Shown: positions 55,820 to 64,000 of the stretch, one piece after another
Layout: each line of letters opens with the position of its first letter
Position numbering within the stretch: position 1 is the first letter of the stretch
Source of the DNA: Sphingomonas sp. Leaf34
Lineage (GTDB): Bacteria > Pseudomonadota > Alphaproteobacteria > Sphingomonadales > Sphingomonadaceae
Assembly (NCBI RefSeq): GCF_001421805.1
Contig: NZ_LMLC01000005.1
Coordinates: 464,389-528,388, forward strand
Direction: 5' to 3'
Length of the DNA stretch: 64,000 bases
Program-made: the position numbers and the translations under genes
The notes under the pieces: model-generated
What the model was told of the DNA's origin: nothing
The model's input: the letters and a program-made list of their open reading frames with translations, nothing else
Databases searched by the model: none

Positions 55820-56448
55820 GCACGGATCGCGGCGGCGGCGATGAACGGCGCGCCCGCGACCAGCACGAGACTGACCGCGGCGAGCAGTTTTATCGCGCCC
55901 GCGCCGCCCGCCGGATCGAGCGAGCCTGCGCCAAAGATCAACAGCGGCACCGCGAGCGGGAGCATCACCAGCCCGGTGACCGCACCGCCGCCGCGCACGC
56001 CCGCGACGAGCGCGCTGGTGACGACCGCCAACGCAGCGAGACCCGGCGTGCCGATCAGCAAGCCGATCTCGACGCGCAGCAGCATGTCCGCCGAAAGATT
56101 GAGCAACCCCGCGGCAAGGACCGCAGCGAGCATCAGCGGCGGACCGAAGCTCAGCCAAAGCGCGATCGTCTTGGCCACCGCGACCGCCGCCATCGACAGG
56201 CCGCGCACCGAGAACTGATCGAACACGCCGGTCTCCAGATCGGGACCGACCAGCCGCTCGACCGGAAGCAGCGCCGCGAGCAACGCCGCGGTCCAGATCA
56301 CGCCGCCGCCGATCTTGGTCAGCAGCGCGGCATCGGGGCCTATCGCGAACGGGAACAGCGTCGCCACCAACAGGAAGAACGCGACCACCAGCGTCGCACC
56401 GCCGCTCGCCACGCTGCGCCGGAGATCGCGGCGGATCACCGCGATCAC
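55807..56448 (-). CDS. ccmB: Heme exporter protein CcmB
   Basis: The 213-residue protein has six hydrophobic segments and the CcmB pattern: IRRDLRRSVASGGA at the start, then LETGVFDQFSVRGLS and LLIGTPGLAALAVVTSAL. With CcmA and CcmC it forms the transporter that releases heme-loaded CcmE for cytochrome c maturation. It starts at GTG 56448, overlapping the ccmA stop (GTGA). ccmC and the other ccm genes are not in the window. Confidence 0.9.
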   Translation of the reverse strand: MIAVIRRDLRRSVASGGATLVVAFFLLVATLFPFAIGPDAALLTKIGGGVIWTAALLAALLPVERLVGPDLETGVFDQFSVRGLSMAAVAVAKTIALWLSFGPPLMLAAVLAAGLLNLSADMLLRVEIGLLIGTPGLAALAVVTSALVAGVRGGGAVTGLVMLPLAVPLLIFGAGSLDPAGGAGAIKLLAAVSLVLVAGAPFIAAAAIRAALE

Positions 56449-57017
56449 AGCGCGATCTCCCGCGCGCCGGGTAAAGCCAGCGGCAGATGCGTGGCGACCA
56501 GCGCCATGCCGCCGGCTGCCCGGTGGGTGGCGATCAGCGCTTCGAGCCGCGCGACGGACGCCAGGTCGAGTCCGTTGGCAGGTTCGTCGAGCAGCCACAC
56601 CGAGGCAGCGCTCGCCGCGACCCGCGCGATCGACGCACGACGGCGCTGGCCGGTGGAAAGCAGGCGGACGGGAATGCCCGCCAGCGCCTCGAGATCGAGC
56701 GCCTCGACCGCGCGGGCAACGCGCGTGTCCGGATCGGGTGCGCGGTCAAGTCCAGCCCAGAAGCGCAACGCGGCGACGAGCGATCGGTCGGTGTCGAGCG
56801 CGCTCGCTTCGGTGAGCAGCGCCCTGTCCACCTCACAGGTAACGGCACCGTCGAACGGTGCGAGCAGGCCGGCGGCGATACGGATCAGGCTCGACTTGCC
56901 GATCCCGTTGGGCCCGGTGACGATCGCCGCATCCCCCGGACCGAGATCGAACGAGACGCCTGAAAAGAGCAACCTTCCGCCCCGCACGCACGCGACGTCG
57001 CGAAACGCGAGCGTCAC
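56445..57017 (-). CDS. ccmA: Heme exporter ATP-binding protein CcmA
   Basis: The 190-residue short ABC ATPase has Walker A TGPNGIGKSSL (about 33-43), signature LSTGQRRRASIAR (the usual CcmA variant of LSGGQ) and Walker B VWLLDEPANGLD. The residues VACVRGGRLLFSGVSF are typical. The start is GTG at 57017, which overlaps the metallopeptidase stop (GTGA). The gene is therefore the middle of a chain of three overlapping genes. Confidence 0.92.
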   Translation of the reverse strand: MTLAFRDVACVRGGRLLFSGVSFDLGPGDAAIVTGPNGIGKSSLIRIAAGLLAPFDGAVTCEVDRALLTEASALDTDRSLVAALRFWAGLDRAPDPDTRVARAVEALDLEALAGIPVRLLSTGQRRRASIARVAASAASVWLLDEPANGLDLASVARLEALIATHRAAGGMALVATHLPLALPGAREIAL

Positions 57018-57448
57018 GGGGCCGAATCTTCCAGCGCGTGCATGTCGTCGTCGCTGAGACCGAAATGATGGCCGATCTCGTGGATCGTCACATGCGCGAC
57101 GAGATCGTCGAGACGGACGCCGGTCTCGACCCACTCTTCCAGGATCGCGCGACGGTACAGCACGATCCGGTCGGGCATCGCGCCTGACTCCATCGACGAT
57201 TTCTCGCTGAGCGGGCGGCCGTGGTAGAGGCCGGACAGGTCGAGCGGGTGGTCGAGGCCAAGCGCCGCCAGCGTTTCGTCGTCGGCGAATTCCTCGACCG
57301 CGAACACGATGTCGCCGAGATGGACCGCGAACTGCGCCGGCAGTCTGGCGATCGTCGCACGCGCGATCGCCTCGATCACGTCGGCATCGGGTGCTTCCCC
57401 ATACCCCCCACTCTGGATTGCAGCTTGCCCGCTCATCCGACCAGCCAT
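57014..57448 (-). CDS. Minimal zincin-type metallopeptidase family protein
   Basis: The 144-residue protein carries the zinc motif [14 protein letters not shown] near the C-terminus, with [15 protein letters not shown] [12 protein letters not shown] before it, typical of the small metallopeptidase family DUF1025. Substrates are unknown. Possible starts are ATGs at 57448 and 57436. It overlaps ccmA by 4 bp and is first in that unit. It is divergent from the pterin dehydratase gene, with 36 bp between. Confidence 0.85.
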   Translation of the reverse strand: MAGRMSGQAAIQSGGYGEAPDADVIEAIARATIARLPAQFAVHLGDIVFAVEEFADDETLAALGLDHPLDLSGLYHGRPLSEKSSMESGAMPDRIVLYRRAILEEWVETGVRLDDLVAHVTIHEIGHHFGLSDDDMHALEDSAP

Positions 57449-57484
57449 AGTCGTTGCCTGAGGATAGCGGCAAGGGACACGCGA

Positions 57485-57781
57485 ATGATCGAAGCGTTGA
57501 ACGATACCGAGCGGGCCGAAGCGCTCGATGGGCTCGACGAGTGGGATTACGATGATGCGCGCGATGCGATCACGCGGACGATCGTGTTCGCCGATTTCGT
57601 CGAGGCGTTCGGCTTCATGACGCAGGTCGCGCTGATCGCCGAACGCGCGAACCACCATCCGGAGTGGAAGAACGTGTGGAATCGGGTCGAGATATTGCTC
57701 ACGACGCATGACGCGGGCGGCTTGAGCCCGCGCGATATCGAAATGGCGGAAGCGATCGATGCGATCGTCGGCGACGCCTGA
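57485..57781 (+). CDS. phhB: 4a-hydroxytetrahydrobiopterin (pterin-4a-carbinolamine) dehydratase
   Basis: The 98-residue protein has the dehydratase pattern: [20 protein letters not shown], then [20 protein letters not shown] with the two catalytic His, then [16 protein letters not shown]. It recycles oxidised pterin cofactor after aromatic amino acid hydroxylation. No hydroxylase gene is nearby. Its length is standard. Confidence 0.93.
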   Translation: MIEALNDTERAEALDGLDEWDYDDARDAITRTIVFADFVEAFGFMTQVALIAERANHHPEWKNVWNRVEILLTTHDAGGLSPRDIEMAEAIDAIVGDA

Positions 57782-57927
57782 GGGTGAGACGGCACCGACG
57801 ATCGCCCCCTCTCCGGTGGAGTTGGGGGTCGAGGTGGAAAGGTCGATGACACGAAGCTCTCGGCTTCGTTAGCGGCGTCCCCCCTGCGCCCCGACCAGTA
57901 TCGGCGCGGTGCTGGCCTGCGGTGCGG

Positions 57928-58722
57928 TCACCGTTCCTCGCGAAGATCCCGGCGCATCCGCTTGCGGAGTGCGCCCGGCATCCAACGGGCCGCGAACGCC
58001 ATGCGGTGCGCGGTCTTGCCGACATAGGTGTGGATTCTATCGCCATGGACCGCGGCCCACGCGGCCTCCGCGACCTTTTCGACGCCGGTCAGTTCGAGCC
58101 CCGCGCCCGTCACCGTCTCGCGGATCGAGTGATTGGTGTCGCCCGCGACCGAATCGAGCAGCGGCGTGTCGATGAAGCTCGGCACGATCGCGCGCACCTT
58201 GATGCCGTCCGCCGCCCATTCGCCATCGAGCGCCTCGGTGATCGCGCGAACGCCGAACTTGGTCGCCGAATACGGTGCGAGCCCCGACGAGCCATAGATC
58301 GCCGAGGCGGATGCGGTGTTGAGCAAACATGATCCGGGGGTGCGCTTGAGATAGGCATAGCCGATCCGCGCACCGTTGATCGCGCCGATCAGGTTGATCG
58401 CGATCACGCGGTCGATCTCGGCGAAATCGGTTTCCGCCAGCGGACCGCCCGAGCCGATCCCGGCATTGTTGAACAATACGTCGAGGCGTCCGCCGGTGGT
58501 CGCGACGAACGCATCGAGGCACGTCACCCAGGCCTCACGGTCGCGCACGTCCATCTGGTAGCTGGTCGCCATGCCCGCCGGGAGCAGCGCGACGGTTTCG
58601 GCGAGGCTTGCGGCATTGACGTCCGCCAAGCCGACGCGCCAGCCCTTACGCGCGAACAGGATCGCAGTGGCTCGACCGATTCCCGATCCCCCGCCGGTGA
58701 TGAAAATGCTCTGCTCGGTCAT
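57928..58722 (-). CDS. Short-chain dehydrogenase/reductase (SDR)
   Basis: The 264-residue classical SDR has cofactor motif TGGGSGIG (residues 9-16), NNAG (85-88), Ser138 and the catalytic YSATK (Tyr151, Lys155). Asp in LADVNA suggests preference for NAD(H). The substrate is unknown. It is divergent from the ABC transporter gene with 54 bp between starts, so a shared control region is possible. Confidence 0.9.
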   Translation of the reverse strand: MTEQSIFITGGGSGIGRATAILFARKGWRVGLADVNAASLAETVALLPAGMATSYQMDVRDREAWVTCLDAFVATTGGRLDVLFNNAGIGSGGPLAETDFAEIDRVIAINLIGAINGARIGYAYLKRTPGSCLLNTASASAIYGSSGLAPYSATKFGVRAITEALDGEWAADGIKVRAIVPSFIDTPLLDSVAGDTNHSIRETVTGAGLELTGVEKVAEAAWAAVHGDRIHTYVGKTAHRMAFAARWMPGALRKRMRRDLREER

Positions 58723-58776
58723 GACGCCTCTCTCTTGATTTGATTTTCCGGTATGTTTCCCGCATCCTGCAGGCAG

Positions 58777-59535
58777 ATGCCAGACAATTCCCCCGCGCTC
58801 GCTTTCGAACGCGTCACCAAGACCTACGGGTCGACGATCGCGGTCGATGCGGTCTCGCTGGAGGTCGCGGGCGGGAGCTTCGTCGCGCTGGTCGGCACGT
58901 CGGGATCGGGCAAGTCGACCCTGCTCAAGACGATCAACCGACTGGTCGAGCCGAGCGAAGGCCGCGTGACGATCGATGGCGCCGATGTCGCCGCCGAGCC
59001 GGCCCCCGACCTGCGCCGACGGATCGGCTATGTCTTCCAGAATATCGGCCTGTTCCCGCACATGACGATCGCCGAGAATATCGCGATCGGGTTGCGGATC
59101 GCCGGGCGCAAGGATGACGCGAAGGTCGGCGAACTGCTCGATCTCGTCGACCTGCCGCGCGCTATCGCCGCACGGATGCCGGAGGCGCTCTCGGGCGGAC
59201 AACGCCAACGCATCGGTATCGCACGGGCGCTTGCACCGGGCGCCAAGCTGCTGTTGCTAGACGAGGCGTTCGGCGCGCTCGATCCGGTGACGCGCGATGC
59301 CTTGGGGACGCGGATCCGCGAACTGCACGACCGGCTCGGGCTGACGACCATCCTGGTGACGCACGACATGGCGGAGGCGCTGCTGCTCGCCGACCGCGTG
59401 CTGGTCATGAAGGCCGGCCGGATCGTCGCCGATGCGACGCCTGCCGAACTGGCGTCGGGCAAGGGCGGCGACGACGCGCAGGCGCTCGTCCAGGTACCAC
59501 GCGCGCAGGCCGAACGATTGCAGGCGCTGCGATGA
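58777..59535 (+). CDS. Osmoprotectant-type ABC transporter ATP-binding protein
   Basis: The protein is about 252 residues. It has Walker A GTSGSGKST, the Q-loop GYVFQNIGLFPHMT, signature LSGGQRQRIGIARAL and Walker B LLLLDEAFGALDP. The NIGLFPHMTIAENI form matches OpuC/ProV-like glycine betaine/choline importers. It is followed after 13 bp by the permease-binding protein fusion, so the pair is a complete importer. The start is ATG at 58777 or 58753. Confidence 0.9.
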   Translation: MPDNSPALAFERVTKTYGSTIAVDAVSLEVAGGSFVALVGTSGSGKSTLLKTINRLVEPSEGRVTIDGADVAAEPAPDLRRRIGYVFQNIGLFPHMTIAENIAIGLRIAGRKDDAKVGELLDLVDLPRAIAARMPEALSGGQRQRIGIARALAPGAKLLLLDEAFGALDPVTRDALGTRIRELHDRLGLTTILVTHDMAEALLLADRVLVMKAGRIVADATPAELASGKGGDDAQALVQVPRAQAERLQALR

Positions 59536-59548
59536 TCGGAAGCGTTTC

Positions 59549-61087
59549 GTGACCGCGTTTCTCGACGCGCTGGGCCGCGTGCCGCCGTTGCTCGCCGCGC
59601 ATGTGCTGCTGTCGGCGTCGGCGCTGATGCTGGGGATCGCGATCAGCCTGCCGCTGGGGATATGGTCGGCGCGCAACGCCACCGTCGCGCGCGTATCGCT
59701 CGGGTTTGCGAGCCTGGTCCAGACGATCCCGAGCCTGGCACTTCTCGCCCTGTTCTATCCTGTGCTGCTGAGCCTGTCGGCACTGGTCGGCGGCGGGATC
59801 CCCGCGCTCGGCTTCCTGCCGTCGCTGATCGCGCTGACGCTGTATGCGCTGCTGCCGATCATCCGCAATGCAGTGGCAGGGCTGCACGGGATCGACCCCG
59901 CCGTGATCCAGGCGGCGGATGCGGTCGGCATGACGCCTGCGCAAAAACTGCGACTGGTCGAAGCACCCTTGGTGGCACCGGTGCTAATCGCGGGCATCCG
60001 CACGGCGGCGGTGTGGACGATCGGCGCGGCGACGCTGTCGACGACGGTCGGCCAGCCAAGCCTGGGCGACATGATCTTCGCGGGGTTGCAGACCCAGAAC
60101 TGGGCGCTGGTGCTTGCGGGCTGCGTATCGGCAGCGGCGCTGGCGCTGGCGGTCGACGCGCTGATCGGTGGGATCGAATATGGTTTTCGCGCGCGGCGGC
60201 GGTGGGTGTGGCTCGCGAGCGCAGTCGTGCTGGTCGCAGGGACGGCGGTCGCGACCCTGCCGCTCTGGCCGAAAAGTGGCGGCGACCGGACCGTGGTGGT
60301 CGGCGCGAAGAACTTTTCCGAGCAATACATCCTTGCCCGTTTGATCGGCGATCGACTGGAGCGTGCAGGCTACACCGTCGAATATCGTGACGGGCTCGGA
60401 TCCGCGGTGGTGTTCGGTGCGCTCTCGGGCGGCGATATCGACGTGTATGTCGATTATGCCGGGACGATCTGGGCGAACGAAATGAAGCGCAACGATGTCC
60501 CCGAGCACGCCGCGATGGTCGCGGCGATCGGTGCGTGGGCGAAGCGCGAACACGGCGTCGGGCTGATCGGCTCGCTCGGGTTCGAGAATGCCTATGCGTT
60601 CGCGATGAAGGGCGATGTGGCCAAGGCGAAGAACATTTCGAGCCTCGACGATCTGGTGAAGGCCGCGCCGGCGATGACGCTGGGCAGCGATCTGGAGTTT
60701 CTCGAGCGCCCCGAATGGGCAGCGGTAAAGCGCGCCTATCCGCTGCGGTTCGCCAAGACCACGCCGTACAGCCCCACCTTCATGTACCGCGCGCTGGAAA
60801 GCGGGAATGTCGACGTGATCTCGGCGTTTTCGTCGGACGGGCGGATCGCTGCAGACGGGCTGGCGGTGCTGAGCGATCCGCGGCGGGCGATTCCCGGCTA
60901 CGATGCGATCCTGATGGTCGCGCCGAAGCGCGCCGGGGATGCCAAGTTCGCTGCCGCGCTGAAGCCGCTGGTGGGCCGCATCCAGGTCGAGGCGATGCGC
61001 GCGGCGAACTACCGCGTAGACCGGGATGCAGACAAGCAGACGCCCGAGGCGGCGGCGCGGTGGCTGGCGGCGAAGGTCGGGCTATAG
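59549..61087 (+). CDS. Fused osmoprotectant ABC permease and substrate-binding protein
   Basis: The 512-residue protein has a permease domain of about five or six spans (1-215), with the coupling loop EAPLVAPVLIAGIRTAAVW. One more span (about 225-245) leads to a periplasmic binding domain of OpuAC type (about 250-512: VGAKNFSEQYILARL, DGLGSAVVFGAL, DVYVDYAGT). The fused form occurs in quaternary amine transporters. The start is GTG at 59549 with GGAAG before it. Confidence 0.9.
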   Translation: MTAFLDALGRVPPLLAAHVLLSASALMLGIAISLPLGIWSARNATVARVSLGFASLVQTIPSLALLALFYPVLLSLSALVGGGIPALGFLPSLIALTLYALLPIIRNAVAGLHGIDPAVIQAADAVGMTPAQKLRLVEAPLVAPVLIAGIRTAAVWTIGAATLSTTVGQPSLGDMIFAGLQTQNWALVLAGCVSAAALALAVDALIGGIEYGFRARRRWVWLASAVVLVAGTAVATLPLWPKSGGDRTVVVGAKNFSEQYILARLIGDRLERAGYTVEYRDGLGSAVVFGALSGGDIDVYVDYAGTIWANEMKRNDVPEHAAMVAAIGAWAKREHGVGLIGSLGFENAYAFAMKGDVAKAKNISSLDDLVKAAPAMTLGSDLEFLERPEWAAVKRAYPLRFAKTTPYSPTFMYRALESGNVDVISAFSSDGRIAADGLAVLSDPRRAIPGYDAILMVAPKRAGDAKFAAALKPLVGRIQVEAMRAANYRVDRDADKQTPEAAARWLAAKVGL

Positions 61088-61113
61088 TCCTTCGCCGCTC
61101 CAGGTAGAGGGCC

Positions 61114-63726
61114 TCAGAAGAACAGTTTGCGGATGCTGAGGCGAACGGTACGGCCGAGAGGATCGAGGTAATCCGGCTGGTAGGTGTTCGGCGTCGCGCC
61201 GGTTGCGTCCGTGACCCGCTGGCGGGTGTTGAACACATTGTCGACCGACAGGCTGACCCGCATGCCGCGCAACCACGGGTGCGCCTTCACCCATTCGAGC
61301 CGCTGGCCGAGATCGGCGAACAGTCGCGCGTTCGCGGTCGCGAGTCCGCCGAAGTTGAGCGTCTCCGGGGCGGCCGCAGTGCCGCCGTTGACGCGCGTAC
61401 CGGTTGCGTAATTGGCGGAGATTCGCGCGCCGAGGCCGTTGTTGGTGTAGCCCGCCTGCGCCTCGAGTTCATGGCGCGATTGACCACCGCTGTTGCCGAT
61501 CGCGTCGCCGTTCAGCAGATTGAGGCTCGGGCCGCCGTTCGCGACGAGCACGCGGTCGGTGAAATGCCACGTGTGGTAGACCGCAAACTGGAGGCGGCCA
61601 CCCGCCTGCCCGCCACGCCCGCCGAACCCGCGCCCGCCGCCACCCGGACCGCCACCGCCTGGGCCGCCGCCGCCTTGTCCGCCGCCGCCTCGTCCGCCGC
61701 CACGGGGAGTACCACCCCCCACACCCTCCGCACGACGGCCACCGCCGGGCGGGCGCAGCCCCTCGAACGGATTGGGACCGGTCCCCGCGCGATACGCCTC
61801 GAGTTCCTTCTGGATCTTGGACTTGAGCGGCGCGGAGAAATTGATCCCCCAGCGCAGTTCGGAACGGTCGCTGCGCGCGAAATTGATCGGCCGACGGTCG
61901 ACCTGCAGCAGGTTTCTCTCGGCGTCGCGCGTGAACCGATCGGGAAACGCCGCTTCGATTGCCGCGGTCGCCGACGGGAAGGCGGCGATCGGATTGTCGA
62001 CCCGGCTTTCGACATAGTTCGCGGTGATCGACAGGTCCTTTGCCGACCACGGCTTCAGCGTCAGCCCGACTTTCTTGACGTGGTTGTTATCCGAGACGAG
62101 CCCGGGATTCCCGCCGCTGATCGTCGTGACGGTCGCTGTCGTGCCGCGGACGTAATCGAAGATACGGACGTTGGGCGTAATGATCGACGGGTTGCCGAGC
62201 TGTTGCGCGGTCGGTGCCTCGTCGGTGTCGGTGACCGATGCGATGACGCGCACGCCTTCGATCGGCGACCAGTTCGCACCATAGCCGAGCGTGGTCAGCG
62301 TGCCGAAGTCGGACAGATGATCCGCAGCGAGATTGAAGTTCGCCGACAGCGTGCCGAGGAACGGCAGCACGTCCCTCGACCGGCTTGTCAGCGGCAGGTC
62401 GACATTGACCTGGCCGTTGACGGTATCGCGTGACACCTGGCCGCGCTGTGTCAGGCCCGCACGATAGGAACGGCTGTCGAAATCCGCGGTCTGCCCCCCG
62501 AACTTTATCGTCGTCGAGACCGCGCCCGCGGGCAGGCTGAAGAGATTGCCGTTCGCCACCGCATTGATCTCGCCGGTGTTCTGCGTCGCATAAGCGCGGT
62601 TGCCGGCGGCGGCGCCGATATCGCCGGTGGTGAGGCGCGCGAACGGGTTGGCAGTCGGATCGCCAGCCCTGAGCCGTGCCTGGAACGCGCTGGCATCCAC
62701 CCCATTCTCGGTAAAAGTCTGCGTGTCGCTGCGGTCGTAATTACCCGTGACGTTCCAGCGCCACGTGCCGACATCGCCGTTAAGCGTGGTGCCGAGATGC
62801 GCCGCGATCGATGACGTGCGCTGGGTGAGCGGCAGAAAGCCATCGTCGTTGAGCGCCCGGTACAGCGGGGTGGCGCCGCCGAGGTCGAGCGTCGCGACGG
62901 GCAGGCCGTTGCGGCTGCGGCTGTCGGTCGATTCGAGGCGGCCGTTGATCGTCGCCCCGACGTTGCCGAAGATGTTGCGTGCATACACGCTGTTCACGGT
63001 AAAGGTGCTGCTGGCCGACTGGAGCGTGCGGAACGGCCGCTGATCGACGATCGCATTGTCCGCGCCGACCGCACTGGTCGCGGTCGGCGCGGGGGCCGTG
63101 ATATCGCGCTCGGCCTCGGTCAGCGCCGAGGTCGAGCTGTATTCCGCATGCAGGTTGACGCGGCGGTCGCGCGCGATGCTGAGCAGGTCGAGCTTGCCAT
63201 TCGGGGACGTGCTGCCGCCTTCGGTGGGCATCTTGTCGACGGCCTCGGCGGTTACCGCGCGGAAGCGGCGGCGCAGGACGAAGTTCACGACCTTCTGGTC
63301 CGCGCGATAGCCGTATTTGAGCGCGACCTCCTCGGGCAGGATTTCGACGCGCTGGATCGCCTCGGTCGGGATGTCGCGGATTTCCGAGAAGCTGGAGATC
63401 CGGCGGCCGTTGAGCAACACGACCGGCGCGCCACCGCTGCCGCGACCGCTGGTGGTCTGCGGACTGAGTTCATTCAGCAGGTCGGAGATCGAGCTGACGC
63501 CGTAGGATCGGATTTCCGCCTGGCCCAGCGTCTGGTCGGGCGGAATGTCGCCGATCACCGCGCCGGGCAGTTTGCGCGATCCGGTGACGACGATCTCCTC
63601 GGACTCGGCGCCCTCGTCCTGCTCCGCCGCCTGCGCGGCGGGAGTGGTCGCGGGTCGCGATGGCGCGGTTTGCGCCGCCGCCATCGCGGGCAGGCTCACC
63701 GCCAGAACCAGACCCAGTTTACGCAT
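61114..63726 (-). CDS. TonB-dependent receptor with glycine-rich insert
   Basis: The 870-residue protein has a signal peptide (to about residue 20), a plug domain (about 45-155: EEIVVTGSRKLPG, SSISDLLNEL, VVLLNGRRISSFSEI) and a beta-barrel ending in an aromatic residue (RKLFF). A segment at about residues 656-710 is almost only Gly, Arg, Pro and Gln, within the barrel, perhaps a long loop. The ligand is unknown; a sugar porter gene upstream hints at a carbohydrate. I choose the ATG at 63726 over a GTG three codons earlier. Confidence 0.9.
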   Translation of the reverse strand: MRKLGLVLAVSLPAMAAAQTAPSRPATTPAAQAAEQDEGAESEEIVVTGSRKLPGAVIGDIPPDQTLGQAEIRSYGVSSISDLLNELSPQTTSGRGSGGAPVVLLNGRRISSFSEIRDIPTEAIQRVEILPEEVALKYGYRADQKVVNFVLRRRFRAVTAEAVDKMPTEGGSTSPNGKLDLLSIARDRRVNLHAEYSSTSALTEAERDITAPAPTATSAVGADNAIVDQRPFRTLQSASSTFTVNSVYARNIFGNVGATINGRLESTDSRSRNGLPVATLDLGGATPLYRALNDDGFLPLTQRTSSIAAHLGTTLNGDVGTWRWNVTGNYDRSDTQTFTENGVDASAFQARLRAGDPTANPFARLTTGDIGAAAGNRAYATQNTGEINAVANGNLFSLPAGAVSTTIKFGGQTADFDSRSYRAGLTQRGQVSRDTVNGQVNVDLPLTSRSRDVLPFLGTLSANFNLAADHLSDFGTLTTLGYGANWSPIEGVRVIASVTDTDEAPTAQQLGNPSIITPNVRIFDYVRGTTATVTTISGGNPGLVSDNNHVKKVGLTLKPWSAKDLSITANYVESRVDNPIAAFPSATAAIEAAFPDRFTRDAERNLLQVDRRPINFARSDRSELRWGINFSAPLKSKIQKELEAYRAGTGPNPFEGLRPPGGGRRAEGVGGGTPRGGGRGGGGQGGGGPGGGGPGGGGRGFGGRGGQAGGRLQFAVYHTWHFTDRVLVANGGPSLNLLNGDAIGNSGGQSRHELEAQAGYTNNGLGARISANYATGTRVNGGTAAAPETLNFGGLATANARLFADLGQRLEWVKAHPWLRGMRVSLSVDNVFNTRQRVTDATGATPNTYQPDYLDPLGRTVRLSIRKLFF

Positions 63727-63810
63727 ACTCGTCACCCCGAGGATCGACCGTCGACCCGGTGTTCCCCCTAGCCGAGAATTGTCGCAGGACTATGCCGGTT
63801 CGACGACCGA

Positions 63811-64000
63811 TCAGCGCGCCATCAGCGCGTCCATCTCCTCGAGCGGTACGCCCTTCGTCTCGGGGAAGTAGAGGAACACCGTCACGAACTGCACCGCCAT
63901 CATCGCGGCGAAGAACAGGAAGGGTAGCCCTGCCGACCATGCCGCGGCGATCGGGAAGACCTGCGCGATCACCGCGTTCCAGCCCCAATGGCTCGACGAG
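63811..64000 (-). CDS. C-terminal end of an MFS sugar porter, cut by the window edge
   Basis: The last 62 codons before a TGA at 63811-63813 show two hydrophobic segments and then FPETKGVPLEEMDALMA. The PETKG motif at the end of the last helix is a hallmark of the sugar porter family of major facilitators. The 5' part is outside the window. It is 84 bp upstream of the receptor gene on the same strand, so both may be one unit. Confidence 0.85.
   Translation of the reverse strand, partial: SSSHWGWNAVIAQVFPIAAAWSAGLPFLFFAAMMAVQFVTVFLYFPETKGVPLEEMDALMAR

Overview
The window reads as a stretch of ordinary chromosome from an alphaproteobacterium of the Sphingomonadales, most likely Sphingomonas or a close relative. 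The evidence is the high G+C, the conserved blocks rnd-lptC-lptA-lptB-rpoN and rpmF-plsX-fabH-ihfA-merR, a DivK response regulator, a large TonB-dependent receptor, and many dispersed GC-rich palindromes of the kind common in this group. I see no rRNA, tRNA, CRISPR array, phage block, insertion sequence or plasmid function. The genus call is inference from gene content; no search was run.

Layout. 1-7066: end of an oxidoreductase gene, two multi-membrane-span proteins of unknown function, a FemAB/GNAT-like transferase, RidA, a HAD hydrolase with DUF3572, and divK. 7067-11548: rpmG with its terminator, a TMEM165-like membrane protein, a DUF1328 stress protein behind a likely EcfG promoter, an ATP-dependent DNA ligase and a VirJ-like hydrolase. 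11799-18196: glutaminyl cyclase, a double cold-shock-domain protein with a glycine-rich head, then RNase D, the LPS transport genes lptC, lptA and lptB, and rpoN. 18415-31126: peptidases (S10, aspartyl, M20), the rest of the ligase-associated DNA-damage set (exonuclease, helicase, PdeM), kup and msrA. 31476-37552: aspartate aminotransferase, a PabB-PabC fusion, an MBL hydrolase, an M28 peptidase and a MAPEG protein. 37778-40797: ribosomal protein L32, fatty acid initiation, IHF-alpha and a MerR regulator. 40924-48552: RF3, an aldose epimerase, and pheT-pheS with a GIY-YIG nuclease gene set between pheS and rplT-rpmI. 48753-64000: AsmA protein, hisN, a peroxiredoxin, a diguanylate cyclase, two micropeptides behind a sigma-54-type promoter, a Raf-inhibitor-like protein, ccmA and ccmB, a pterin dehydratase, an SDR, an osmoprotectant ABC transporter with fused permease and binding protein, a TonB-dependent receptor and the end of a sugar porter.

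The four genes of the ligase-associated DNA-damage module are all here but spread over 21 kb with unrelated genes between them. Intergenic gaps are short and mostly filled by palindromic repeats of several families. One family has five copies of about 100 bp with conserved inverted ends and core. Another abuts stop codons and, at rpoN, supplies the apparent ribosome binding site. The most original leads are this repeat/rpoN junction, the sigma-54 promoter in front of tiny hydrophobic peptides, and the glycine-rich segments in two unrelated proteins. I do not see a clear new multi-gene system; most of the window is housekeeping.
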